Positions 50,191 through 57,615 of a stretch of 64,000 bases of DNA are shown piece after piece (the first letter of the stretch is position 1; each line of letters opens with the position of its first letter). The notes below the pieces were generated by a model. That model had not been told where the DNA came from. It ran no database searches and was given only the letters and a program-made list of their open reading frames with translations. A program made the position numbers and the translations under genes. The DNA is from a virus. The stretch covers positions 1 to 64,000 of the IMG/VR virus record IMGVR_UViG_3300050821_010560; one strand, given 5' to 3'.

Positions 50191-50367
50191 CTAGTGCGAA
50201 TAAACGATAGACGTGACATTCCCTACCGTGCAAGTCACCAGCACTTTCGCGTATAATCGCAACTCCGCCATGCTCTCGGCTAGCGCTCGAGCGATCGCCG
50301 GCAGCTGATCCTCCCGGATTGCGCTGCAGAGGGCAAGGCGGTTATTGAGACGAATTGAGAGGGTCAT
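50191..50367 (-). CDS. Small phage protein
   Basis: 58 residues from ATG 50367 (GAGGGG upstream; ATGA overlap with the previous stop). MTLSIRLNNRLALCSAIRED, then AIARALAESMAELRLYAKVLVTC and a hydrophobic end. Possibly membrane-associated. Unknown. Confidence 0.5.
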   Translation of the reverse strand: MTLSIRLNNRLALCSAIREDQLPAIARALAESMAELRLYAKVLVTCTVGNVTSIVYSH

Positions 50368-50555
50368 GGTTTTCCCCTCACAATCTGCCATGAACCAACG
50401 GTGTTGCCATTACTATCCGACAACACCGCCTCTGAACCATCTTCACCATTCTGCAGCTGATTCGCAGCCTGCCGCAGTATGCGCGCAAGTTCGCTATGCG
50501 GATACGGTTGAAAAGCGTCGTTATCGATGCAGATATGTAACGCGAATGTATCCAC
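50364..50555 (-). CDS. Small phage protein
   Basis: 63 residues from a GTG at 50555 with GGGGG upstream, or 72 residues from ATG 50582. DTFALHICIDNDAFQPYPHSELARIL, then NQLQNGEDGSEAVLSD. Short mixed fold seen in several phages; function unknown. Confidence 0.5.
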   Translation of the reverse strand: MDTFALHICIDNDAFQPYPHSELARILRQAANQLQNGEDGSEAVLSDSNGNTVGSWQIVRGKP

Positions 50556-50632
50556 GTCCCCCACTCCTCTAAGCGCCACCATTGACGCAATCCCAACCTA
50601 CACCGAATCAGTTAGCCTCTAAATCAGTATCA

Positions 50633-50902
50633 CTACTTATCCGCTGTGCGGTTAGCGCTCGGTCCTCGCATCAACTCCGAATCATGCTGGCAAGCGCCGC
50701 TTAACCCGACCTGACGGTACCAGGCGTCTCGAGCCTGGCAAAACTCATCATGCGCCTTGCGCAATTCCGTTCCGAGCTCTCCCCGACCTTCCCGCGTGTA
50801 GCGCTTGTCACCAGCCTGCTTGCCGAAAGTGGTCAAAAGGATCGATGACCAGCGTTGGTCCGCCATAACGAATTGATGGTATGGTCCGTATTTGTCGCTC
50901 AT
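50633..50902 (-). CDS. Phage protein of unknown function
   Basis: 89 residues from ATG 50902, coupled by ATGA to the membrane micropeptide upstream. MSDKYGPYHQFVMADQRWSS, TELRKAHDEFCQARDAWYRQ. Helical. Unknown. Confidence 0.5.
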   Translation of the reverse strand: MSDKYGPYHQFVMADQRWSSILLTTFGKQAGDKRYTREGRGELGTELRKAHDEFCQARDAWYRQVGLSGACQHDSELMRGPSANRTADK

Positions 50903-50988
50903 CCGCCAACACTCCCTAAAATAGCCAGCCAAATAGCCAGCGTCACCGCGAAGCCGGCTATGGCCGCTAGATCCATGATCGTTCGCAT
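50899..50988 (-). CDS. 29-residue transmembrane micropeptide
   Basis: Starts MRTIMDLAAIAGFAVTLA and ends IWLAILGSVGG. Single hydrophobic helix. GGAGAG about 8 nt upstream of ATG 50988; a shorter version starts at 50976. Stop overlaps the next gene as ATGA. Confidence 0.5.
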   Translation of the reverse strand: MRTIMDLAAIAGFAVTLAIWLAILGSVGG

Positions 50989-51064
50989 TTGCGTTGCTCT
51001 CCAGGTTGCGCACATATCGGCGCAACCACATGATCAAACTAATCAGTTAATAAACCGTCAACAC

Positions 51065-51481
51065 CTAACTGCAGTACACCAACCCGTTATCCCCAACATA
51101 TAAATACGCCTCCCCGTACGGATGTGCGTCCTTGGTCAATTCGTCACCAACCTTACCCAGTCCGCGATCCCAGAACCCGGCGCCGTGATGGTTGCGCGTC
51201 AGCCAGAAATCGACTCCCGCACGGTGTGCGTCATAATCTCCCGCAATCTCTGCCACCCGCACCAGATTATCCGCGAACGCAACTTGAAACCCTTCACAAT
51301 CCTCAATCATCGCGGCAAGCGATTCGGGCGCCAGATCTTCGAACGTCTTATCGTCCAATTCCCCCTCCTCTGTTTCCCCGCACCAAAACGCCGCTTCGAT
51401 ATAACCGCGCGTAAACGCATCAAGTTCACTAAACCGCTTCGCACCCTCGCTCGATCCCATATCAAGTTGAAACTCAGCCAT
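51065..51481 (-). CDS. Conserved phage hypothetical
   Basis: 138 residues. LDAFTRGYIEAAFWCGETEE, IAGDYDAHRAGVDFWLTRNHHGAGFWDRG and AYLYVGDNGLVYC form a pattern seen in many phages of proteobacteria. Acidic. The strongly conserved RNxHGAGFWDRG suggests a defined but unknown function. Follows other small leftward genes. Confidence 0.7.
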   Translation of the reverse strand: MAEFQLDMGSSEGAKRFSELDAFTRGYIEAAFWCGETEEGELDDKTFEDLAPESLAAMIEDCEGFQVAFADNLVRVAEIAGDYDAHRAGVDFWLTRNHHGAGFWDRGLGKVGDELTKDAHPYGEAYLYVGDNGLVYCS

Positions 51482-51566
51482 TTCACCCTCCGTAGGTAAG
51501 TTAAGTTACTAGCATCGATCCAATAGGAAGCCCGCCCATGCGATTTGCACTCGGCGGGCTGTCCGA

Positions 51567-51851
51567 TCAGCCTATCATCTGCCATGGTGTCTCAGGGCGA
51601 GCCTTGAACCGGAATGGGTACGGCTTGCTGCCACCCTGACGCCACCATTCCGGGGCATGGTCTGCCGTGATGATAAGCCATCGGCCGCGTTTGTCTGCAG
51701 AAGCTTCCCGCACTTCAGTAACGGTCAGGTGCAAGGCGGTTTCCGCAAGGCCACGCTCTTGAATGTCGCGGCGCATCCATAATCGCACTTCGCGGTCCGG
51801 CGGCATGATCTTGTCGCCAGCCTTCAACGTCTCTGCGCTAACTTTCGTCAT
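51567..51851 (-). CDS. Phage protein of unknown function
   Basis: 94 residues. LKAGDKIMPPDREVRLWMRRD, ALHLTVTEVREASADKRGRWLI and APEWWRQGGSKPYPF. Beta-rich, with Trp pairs; fits a small OB- or SH3-like fold. Overlaps the next gene by ATGA. Confidence 0.5.
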   Translation of the reverse strand: MTKVSAETLKAGDKIMPPDREVRLWMRRDIQERGLAETALHLTVTEVREASADKRGRWLIITADHAPEWWRQGGSKPYPFRFKARPETPWQMIG

Positions 51852-52177
51852 GATTGCACCGTGAACAATTGTCGCAATGCCGGATATCGCGGGTCGCTCT
51901 CGAATACGCTTTCGTGGTTAAATTTCATATCCCCTTTAAAAATCGTGATGTGACCATAGCCGGATAGCGCGGCAATGTAAGTCCGGCCGTCGTCACCATC
52001 GACAATACGCATTTGTCTGGCGAAAGTCAGCTTTTTGGGCGCTCCCGTCGTGATACGCACGGCGCGCTGACCACGGCTGGGATGTGTCTCGATTGAGAAT
52101 GTGGCAGTCACTCGTTGGCTGCCGTGCGGCCAATTCTCAATAACCGCACTCATACGTGGATTTGTGTAATCGGTCAT
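51848..52177 (-). CDS. Phage protein of unknown function
   Basis: 109 residues. VIENWPHGSQRVTATFSIETHPSRGQ, RQMRIVDGDDGRTYIAALSGYGHITIF. Beta-rich with a possible nucleic-acid-binding look. ATGA overlaps with both neighbours. Confidence 0.5.
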   Translation of the reverse strand: MTDYTNPRMSAVIENWPHGSQRVTATFSIETHPSRGQRAVRITTGAPKKLTFARQMRIVDGDDGRTYIAALSGYGHITIFKGDMKFNHESVFESDPRYPALRQLFTVQS

Positions 52178-52395
52178 GACTGCCCCCAGTTCACGTTTTG
52201 ATCGCCATATAAGCTTATAATTTCAGCCTCAGGCATTCCACGACCGCGTACCCACGCAACGCATGAAACACAAACCCCATAGCCCGTATCGCGATTCCAA
52301 TGCTGCTGCCAACTACCAGCATACCCGCCGCAAACGCAACAATAAAGGCGCCTACACTGCTGCCCACTTTTTAACTTCCCACCTGCCGTTTGCAT
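52174..52395 (-). CDS. Small zinc-finger protein
   Basis: 73 residues. CCVCGGYAGSWQQHWNRDTGYGVCVSC gives a CxxC...CxxC finger (about residues 20-45). First gene of the leftward small-gene block after the iteron region, so may be early and regulatory. Confidence 0.6.
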   Translation of the reverse strand: MQTAGGKLKSGQQCRRLYCCVCGGYAGSWQQHWNRDTGYGVCVSCVAWVRGRGMPEAEIISLYGDQNVNWGQS

Positions 52396-52476
52396 CGCCG
52401 AACATCCTTCGTTTTATGTGCTAAGATGCAAAACATATAACCGCTAACTATTTTTACGTCAACTACGTAGAAACAC

Positions 52477-52737
52477 TGTTACCTGTTACGGATGCGATTA
52501 CACGTCTGTTACCCATATAACCCTTTGAAATAACACACTTGTTACTGTTGCGACCGAAAACCGGGGTTTTTCCCTTTACCCCCCCGCGTCTGCCCACCTT
52601 ATCTGGTAGCGTGGCTATTATATTTAACCTGTTGTGTGTTGCGTGTGTGGGCCGCTGGGTCCCCTTCCTTATATATATAGGTAACAACGGTAACAACCGT
52701 AACAACCGAACCATAACAGGCACTTACGTAGTTACCC
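52477..52737. repeat. Inverted GGTAAC-type iterons, candidate origin/operator
   Basis: Left group: TGTTACC-like boxes at 52477, 52484, 52507 and near 52540. Right group: three tandem 9-mers GGTAACAAC, GGTAACAAC, CGTAACAAC (52680-52706) and GTTACCC at 52731. The groups face each other across an AT-rich TTATATATATAG (52669-52680). No gene lies in the 347-nt gap 52396-52742. It lies next to the replication gene, consistent with an initiator-binding origin or autoregulatory operator. Confidence 0.55.
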
Positions 52738-52742
52738 ATGGT

Positions 52743-55040
52743 TCAATCAGACGGTAACTCCGGTAACGGCGGAATTTTCTTGGTATACCCCTTGAACGTC
52801 GAATCAGTCTCGCGAATGGTTTTTGGACCTTCCCATCCGAGCCTGCGCATCGCGTGCGCCAGCCGCTTGGCCATGACGATCGTTTGCCGGTCAGGTGCGA
52901 GCTTAAGCCGGATTTCGTAAAGGTCCCGCGTAGTGATTCGCCATTCCGTCCGATCCTTGTTGACAGCTTTCGGGTCCGCCTCGATTTCGCCGATGATCGC
53001 ATCCCACGGGTCTGCTTCGCGCCGTGTGTCCTGTATCGCTTGCATTTTGGTCCACAGCGTCTCGGGCATTGTCAGTCCGTTGACTTGCCCCTCGACGTGC
53101 ACCGCTTCCGCCCACAGCTGGTCGCGGTCGCGGGCGAGCGCATCAACCGCGATCCTGTCCGTAGCAATCGGCCAAAATCGCCTATTACCCGTTTGTGATT
53201 GCAGGTAGGTTGATTCGTTCGTCGTGGCAAAAAATATGCACCTGCGGGGCTTGTCGACCCGATGGCGCCCATATGCCGGCCGCGCGCGGTCGACCTTGCG
53301 GGAAGCAAACGCCTTGACGCTTTCGACCTCCGCGCGCGACAGCCCGACCAGATCCGCTATCTCATAAATCCAAATCCCTTGCACCGCTTCTTGCTGTGCA
53401 CGGTCATCCAGGGTCAATATTTTCTGGTCCGAAAAGTTTTCCCCTCCCGCCAGGATCTCGAGCGCGGTCGATTTCCAAGTCCCTTCCTTGCCCTCGAACA
53501 CGATTATTTGATCAAACTTTGCCCCCGGTTGGTACTGTCTTCGCACTGCAGCAATAAGCGAAAGCCAGCCGATCATCGAATTGATCTCGGAACGCGCGGC
53601 GCCAAGATAATCCGCAACCCACGTCTTCAACCGCGGCGTTCCATCCCATTTTATTATATTGAGGTAGTCACGTACCGGATCGTATTGGTGCAGCAGGCAT
53701 TCTTGTACCGCGGCATCGTGGGCGTTCTCCTGTCCAGGCTCGAAATTGAACTGCTCGCGGATCATTACACGAAGCATTTGCACAGCATGCTCGCTGAGTT
53801 CGCCCGCCCACTGATCGATTCGCTGTCCTCCGACCGTCATCCGTTCATGAAAAACATCATACCGGCACGCGATTCCCAAAAGACCAATGGCGATTCTCGT
53901 ATTGAAGCAGGTGGATTTTATTTTACCGAATCGGTCGAAATCCTTGAATTTCAATGGTTCAGGTGCGGTCAGCTGCGCTGGTAGCGTATTGACTTCTGTA
54001 GGCTTTTCTTCTGTACTGCTCGGACTCTCGGCTGAGAGTGGGAACCCTAGGGGCTGGCACAATCCCGATGGGGTCAGGGACGCCAGCCCCGCGTCACGCG
54101 CACGTAGAACCAGTGTGCCGATACCCACCGTCCACTTTGCTGTATCCTTGCCGAAGCTTGTCCATTTCTCCTCGATCGCATTTCGAGAATATTTTTCCGG
54201 GCAGGTGGCGGACCACTCATCCCACATTTCGAATCCGATATTGGTCCCGTCGCCACGCTCCCATGCCAGGCCGTGGCAGATCATCCCTGCTTCCACCCAC
54301 TGATCATAAAATTCCGCGCTGATCGCCCGCAGCAGCTCACGGACGCGCGTTTCCTCGGCAGCCGACCATTGCGGCCGCGTGCTGTCAATCGCGCGCTGGG
54401 TGAGGTCTGCCGCTGCCTGCGAGGCATCCAGGTAGGCAGGCTGTGGCGCATGAAGCAGAGGGGCGCCGGGCTGGACCATCGACCCGCCGAGCGATCGGCG
54501 CCACGCAGCTACCCATTCGGGCAATGGTGCAACCGCTGTGGCATCGACCCAGGCGTACCGCACGCCGCTTTTGTGCGGTGAGGGCGGGACAACCACGAAG
54601 CCGCCGTCCGCCTTGACGTGCAGGCTTTTGCCGACTGGTACTTTATTGCTGCCGTTCCAGCTTTTTACGCCGGTTCCTTGGAAGTAGAGATGAAACCCGC
54701 GTCCGGTCTGGCTGACCGCGGTAGGCGGTAGCCTGCTATGCATCTCGGTCAATTGTTGCAGCTCTGCCATGCCGTCCGCGTCATCGGGGTCGAGCACCAC
54801 GAGGCCGGATGGCCCGCACGCGACACCGATGCCGGCATCCGGCCACATCCCCCACCACTTCGTGATTGTGTACGGATCTGTCGTGGCCTTGACCGGCCAG
54901 CGGGTGATTCGCGGGTGTTTACCTGGGACTTTGCAGGTTTTCTTGCCGCATGAGCAGCTTGGCGGACTGCCTTGAACGATCGGATAAATCGGGAAGACGT
55001 GCCACCCGAGACCCGCATACCGCAGAGCCCACTCCAGCAT
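52743..55040 (-). CDS. Prim-pol/VapE-type replication protein
   Basis: 765 residues from ATG 55040 (AGAAGGA upstream; the frame extends to 55319 but that part covers a terminator and a palindrome and looks non-coding). Residues 1-180: bifunctional primase-polymerase fold (ALRYAGLGWHVFPIYP, DAGIGVACGPSGLVVLDPDD, with GRGFHLYFQG). C-terminal 400: VapE/DUF5906 helicase: IVFEGKEGTWKSTALEILAG (Walker A), ATTNESTYLQSQTGNRRFWPI. Initiates and unwinds phage DNA. Iterons flank its 3' end. Confidence 0.85.
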   Translation of the reverse strand: MLEWALRYAGLGWHVFPIYPIVQGSPPSCSCGKKTCKVPGKHPRITRWPVKATTDPYTITKWWGMWPDAGIGVACGPSGLVVLDPDDADGMAELQQLTEMHSRLPPTAVSQTGRGFHLYFQGTGVKSWNGSNKVPVGKSLHVKADGGFVVVPPSPHKSGVRYAWVDATAVAPLPEWVAAWRRSLGGSMVQPGAPLLHAPQPAYLDASQAAADLTQRAIDSTRPQWSAAEETRVRELLRAISAEFYDQWVEAGMICHGLAWERGDGTNIGFEMWDEWSATCPEKYSRNAIEEKWTSFGKDTAKWTVGIGTLVLRARDAGLASLTPSGLCQPLGFPLSAESPSSTEEKPTEVNTLPAQLTAPEPLKFKDFDRFGKIKSTCFNTRIAIGLLGIACRYDVFHERMTVGGQRIDQWAGELSEHAVQMLRVMIREQFNFEPGQENAHDAAVQECLLHQYDPVRDYLNIIKWDGTPRLKTWVADYLGAARSEINSMIGWLSLIAAVRRQYQPGAKFDQIIVFEGKEGTWKSTALEILAGGENFSDQKILTLDDRAQQEAVQGIWIYEIADLVGLSRAEVESVKAFASRKVDRARPAYGRHRVDKPRRCIFFATTNESTYLQSQTGNRRFWPIATDRIAVDALARDRDQLWAEAVHVEGQVNGLTMPETLWTKMQAIQDTRREADPWDAIIGEIEADPKAVNKDRTEWRITTRDLYEIRLKLAPDRQTIVMAKRLAHAMRRLGWEGPKTIRETDSTFKGYTKKIPPLPELPSD

Positions 55041-55104
55041 CCGCTTGCATCCTTCTGGCACTTGGACTACAAGGGATTGTTCTTGAACCAACCCCCCGCG
55101 AGAG

Positions 55105-55135
55105 GCCCGCTGCACACCACAGCGGGCTTTTCGTT
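55105..55135 (+). terminator. Rho-independent terminator, upstream of any rightward gene
   Basis: GCCCGCTG-CACACCA-CAGCGGGC then TTTTCGTTT on the plus strand. It lies in the divergent 222-nt region 55041-55262, antisense to the leader of the replication gene, so it would end an antisense or host-derived transcript. Confidence 0.5.
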
Positions 55136-55137
55136 TA

Positions 55138-55167
55138 CCCGCCGAAGCCCTCTTGGGCGAAGGCAGG
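55138..55167. repeat. Dispersed palindrome copy, long form, intergenic
   Basis: CCCGCC, GAAGCCCTCTTGGGCGAA, GGCAGG (one mismatch). In the divergent region between the replication gene and the rightward regulator. Confidence 0.65.
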
Positions 55168-55226
55168 CATGCTGCTCCCCCGGTCACGAAACCGTCAAGC
55201 AAATTGTAGGCGGTATCCGAATCCTG

Positions 55227-55255
55227 TTGACACGACTCACCCTTGTATTTAGTTG
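55227..55255 (+). promoter_or_regulatory. Sigma70-like promoter, leaderless type
   Basis: TTGACA (55227-55232), 17-nt spacer, TAGTTG (55250-55255, weak -10), then 7 nt to ATG 55263. No Shine-Dalgarno. Confidence 0.35.
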
Positions 55256-55262
55256 CTATACC

Positions 55263-55484
55263 ATGAACGAATCGCAACGGGCGCATGAGTGGCGCAAGCG
55301 CAACCGGCTGACCCGCCAACGGCTGGGCGAGTTGACCGGCTATTCCCCGCTCGCGATCTACTGGATGGAGCGGGGCTTGTCCGCCAGGGGCACGCCGATC
55401 TGGCCGGCCATCTGGCGCCGCTACAAGATGGCGTGCGCGGCCGCGCAGGCGTCTCTCAAAGGGCAGGAGTTCGACTGGTCATGA
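55263..55484 (+). CDS. XRE-like HTH regulator
   Basis: 73 residues. AHEWRKRNRLTRQRLGELTGYSPLAIYWMERGLS is a helix-turn-helix of the XRE type, followed by a basic stretch. Heads the rightward early operon and probably controls it and the divergent replication gene. ATGA overlap with the next gene. Confidence 0.7.
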   Translation: MNESQRAHEWRKRNRLTRQRLGELTGYSPLAIYWMERGLSARGTPIWPAIWRRYKMACAAAQASLKGQEFDWS

Positions 55485-55642
55485 GTAAGCAGGACCTGGC
55501 GCAATCCGTCGCGTTTCTCGTCTACGGCTCGGCACCGTCCTGGCGGGTAACGCGCCTGCTACGCCGCAGCTATCGTTCCCTTGCACGGCAGCATGCTTTC
55601 CTGCTCCGCCGCATCGGCCGCAATAGGCCGGTGCTCCAATGA
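55481..55642 (+). CDS. Small basic protein
   Basis: 53 residues. SKQDLAQSVAFLVYGSAPSW then RVTRLLRRSYRSLARQHAFL, strongly basic. Coupled by ATGA at both ends. May bind nucleic acid. Confidence 0.5.
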   Translation: MSKQDLAQSVAFLVYGSAPSWRVTRLLRRSYRSLARQHAFLLRRIGRNRPVLQ

Positions 55643-55719
55643 CCGTGCTTGGAGCGCTCGCAACCGGCTTGATCTTCGCACAAATCATTTTGTGGATAAC
55701 ATGGAGGCATCTCCCGTGA
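55639..55719 (+). CDS. 26-residue transmembrane micropeptide
   Basis: Starts MTVLGALATGLIFAQIIL and ends WITWRHLP; one membrane helix. ATGA overlap with the gene before and GTGA overlap with the gene after. Third of a set of such peptides. Confidence 0.5.
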   Translation: MTVLGALATGLIFAQIILWITWRHLP

Positions 55720-56114
55720 AATGCCCATGTTGCAGCCAACCGATGCCGCCTGCCCCCCTAGTCGTCGACCTCGACAGCAACATCATCACGGACGGCAAGC
55801 TGAAAGTGCGCCTGCGTCCATCGGTTGCCGAGGTGGCGTTCAAGCTGGTCGAGGCGATGCCCGCGGTCGTGTTTTACGAGAAGCTGTACACCGGCCGCTC
55901 GCGCGTAAAAGAGTCCAACGACCCGCAGAAGGTTGTTCAGGTCTATGTGCATCAGCTGCGCATCGTGCTCGCGCACATGGGCTTCCGCATCGACTACGCT
56001 TACGGCACCGGCTACCGGATCGTGCGCGATGCGGGCAACGAGGTGATCGACCAGGTGGACCTGATCAAGCAAAGACAGGTGCTGAAATCTGAGAAAGTAG
56101 TGCGAATTAAATAG
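55716..56114 (+). CDS. Zinc-ribbon plus OmpR-type winged-helix regulator
   Basis: 132 residues from a GTG at 55716 with GGAGG 8 nt upstream. N-terminal CPCCSQPM, then a winged-helix domain like the C-terminal half of response regulators: RLRPSVAEVAFKLVEAMPAVV, NDPQKVVQVYVHQLRIVLAHMGF (recognition helix), YGTGYRIV (wing). No receiver domain, so it acts without phosphorylation. A DNA-binding regulator, possibly of the early operon. Confidence 0.7.
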   Translation: MKCPCCSQPMPPAPLVVDLDSNIITDGKLKVRLRPSVAEVAFKLVEAMPAVVFYEKLYTGRSRVKESNDPQKVVQVYVHQLRIVLAHMGFRIDYAYGTGYRIVRDAGNEVIDQVDLIKQRQVLKSEKVVRIK

Positions 56115-56121
56115 TTCGGCC

Positions 56122-56319
56122 TCAGTCTTTGATCTTCACAAGCCGCACGTCGGAGAGCTTGGTGCGGGTGACGCGGGCAATGTGCTCGCGCATGGTCAGG
56201 AGCCGCGCGCCGCGACAGTAGACCTCGACGCCGCCGTTGTTCGGGCGTGCCCAAGCCCAACGGGAGCGGACCCGGAAGACCTCACCCTTGCGCTGGTCAC
56301 TGACTTGCACGGCGTACAT
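56122..56319 (-). CDS. Small basic protein
   Basis: 65 residues from ATG 56319 with GGGAGG upstream. MYAVQVSDQRKGEVFRVRSR, VEVYCRGARLLTMREHIARV. Beta-rich and basic. Opposite to its neighbours, between two rightward transcription units; function unknown. Confidence 0.5.
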   Translation of the reverse strand: MYAVQVSDQRKGEVFRVRSRWAWARPNNGGVEVYCRGARLLTMREHIARVTRTKLSDVRLVKIKD

Positions 56320-56352
56320 GGCGACCTCCCTTGGATGACCATAAATAGGCGC

Positions 56353-56381
56353 TTGACGGATTAGTGTCAATAGCCTAGATA
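56353..56381 (+). promoter_or_regulatory. Leaderless-type promoter with TTGAC/GTCAA operator
   Basis: TTGACG (56353-56358), 17-nt spacer, TAGATA (56376-56381), 8 nt to ATG 56390. The -35 overlaps an inverted repeat TTGAC-N8-GTCAA (56353-56370), a likely repressor site. Confidence 0.55.
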
Positions 56382-56389
56382 CAATTGGC

Positions 56390-56992
56390 ATGGGAAAACG
56401 GCGGGATGCCATAGACACAATTCATCGGGCTTACGTTCGTGGTTATGCGTTCTCGCCCGTGAAGAGTCAGGAGACATCGTTGCTCGCCTACGGTGTGACG
56501 CCACGAGCGATTTACGTCGAAGGTCGCGGGCCGGAAACTCTCGGGGCGTTGACCAAGGCGGTGCGCTCCGGTCAGTTCATAGGCGTGGTCGGCGGCTATC
56601 GGGTATTCGGCGAGAACCGCAAACAGATCATGGCAGCAGTGCGCGCCATCCGGGCTCGAGGCGGGATCATCATCGACATCGAGACCGGCGAAAGGTCCGA
56701 CCGCGAAGGGGACGAGATGCTTGACCGCGCCATCCGGCGCATCCACGGCGAGGCTACCTTCGGCTCTCCCGATCGCGCGGCCGAGCTGGGCGCGCAAGGC
56801 GGCACGGCGCGGTCACAGGCCATGAAGGCGGCGCGATTGTCGGTCAAGCTCGCGCGGCGTATCTGGTTCGACAAGTCGATCACGACCGCCGAGGCCGTCG
56901 AGCGGATGGGGCCTGGCTGGTCGAAACCGACCGCGATCCGCGAGTTTGGAAAGTCGGGGCGCCCGAGAGGCGCATTCCGGCCGAAGAAATGA
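56390..56992 (+). CDS. Resolvase-fold protein, possibly catalytically dead
   Basis: 200 residues. Order of strands and helices follows the serine recombinase N-terminal domain: AYVRGYAFSPVKSQETSLLAYG, IYVEGRGPETLGALTKAVRSG, VVGGYRVFGENRKQIMAAVRAI, GGIIIDIETGER; the usual nucleophile motif (YxRVS) is not intact. The end (SITTAEAVERMGPGWSKPTAIREFG) resembles a small HTH. May be a DNA-binding or regulatory derivative. First gene after the leaderless promoter. Confidence 0.55.
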   Translation: MGKRRDAIDTIHRAYVRGYAFSPVKSQETSLLAYGVTPRAIYVEGRGPETLGALTKAVRSGQFIGVVGGYRVFGENRKQIMAAVRAIRARGGIIIDIETGERSDREGDEMLDRAIRRIHGEATFGSPDRAAELGAQGGTARSQAMKAARLSVKLARRIWFDKSITTAEAVERMGPGWSKPTAIREFGKSGRPRGAFRPKK

Positions 56993-56998
56993 GGAACA

Positions 56999-57130
56999 AT
57001 GGACAACACCGTGAACTGCCCAGTGTGCGGCAAGCCGGCCACGTTCGTCGAAGATGACGAGGACGCAGCCTGGCGCTGCCTTGAATGCAAGGTTGCTATT
57101 GAAACGTCAGTCGATGACATCGGCGATTAG
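56999..57130 (+). CDS. Zinc-ribbon peptide
   Basis: 43 residues; MDNTVNCPVCGKPATFVEDD and WRCLECKVAIE give CxxC...CxxC. GAGGAACA ribosome site upstream. One of several tiny zinc-ribbon proteins in this operon. Confidence 0.6.
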   Translation: MDNTVNCPVCGKPATFVEDDEDAAWRCLECKVAIETSVDDIGD

Positions 57131-57143
57131 AATTGAGGAAATC

Positions 57144-57335
57144 ATGTACTGCCTGAAAGGTGGCGAGGAAATAAGAGACGGGAAACTCTATGGTTGGACC
57201 GGGAGAGAGTGCTCGACTTGTGACGGTCACGGCATGGACGACAACCATCATGCCTGCCGTAAATGCTCAGGAACCGGAGAGGAGTGGGGTTTGATGCCTA
57301 CTCAGCCGGCCGATTTGGTTCAATGCGACCGATAA
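57144..57335 (+). CDS. DnaJ-type zinc-finger peptide
   Basis: 63 residues. GRECSTCDGHGMDDNHHACRKCSGTG is a pair of CxxCxGxG motifs, as in the Cys-rich domain of DnaJ. TGAGGAAA before the ATG. Could act with the phage J-domain protein, or be an unrelated zinc protein. Confidence 0.6.
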   Translation: MYCLKGGEEIRDGKLYGWTGRECSTCDGHGMDDNHHACRKCSGTGEEWGLMPTQPADLVQCDR

Positions 57336-57346
57336 GTGGGGAAGCT

Positions 57347-57541
57347 ATGGCCGTTGTAGCGCTGCGCAGGAAGGACGGCACGAGGGAGTTCGATTGCCAG
57401 GATTGCGGCATTCATACTTTCCAGGCTGCATCCTATGATCCGGGCGAGAACTGTCTCTGTGCAACATGTGAGTGGATCGAAGCACAGCCTAACCTGACTG
57501 CCGCCGAGCGTGAGCAGATTAGGGCCATCGTCAATCGATAA
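57347..57541 (+). CDS. Zinc-binding small protein
   Basis: 64 residues. FDCQDCGIHTFQAAS and NCLCATCEWIEAQPNL form CxxC...CxxC, followed by a helix (TAAEREQIRAIV). Typical phage zinc-ribbon. Confidence 0.6.
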   Translation: MAVVALRRKDGTREFDCQDCGIHTFQAASYDPGENCLCATCEWIEAQPNLTAAEREQIRAIVNR

Positions 57542-57615
57542 TGGAAGAAACTCATGTCATCGGCGAGCCATCAGGGTATATGCTCCTCATCCGCTGTGGT
57601 GAGAGTGGGCCTTGA
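57541..57615 (+). CDS. 24-residue ORF
   Basis: MEETHVIGEPSGYMLLIRCGESGP. Starts by TAATG overlap with the previous stop and ends by TTGA overlap with the next ORF. Too short to be sure; a coupling link or small peptide. Confidence 0.35.
   Translation: MEETHVIGEPSGYMLLIRCGESGP

Noticed and set aside
52680-52706. Three tandem 9-mers as a possible CRISPR
   Set aside because: No spacers between the units; they are tandem iterons, and no cas genes are present. The Cas4-like nuclease at 61599 is a common phage exonuclease.
55041-55319. N-terminal extension of the prim-pol/VapE gene
   Set aside because: The open frame runs on, but it covers a terminator and a palindrome copy and lacks a ribosome site; ATG 55040 has one and starts the domain.
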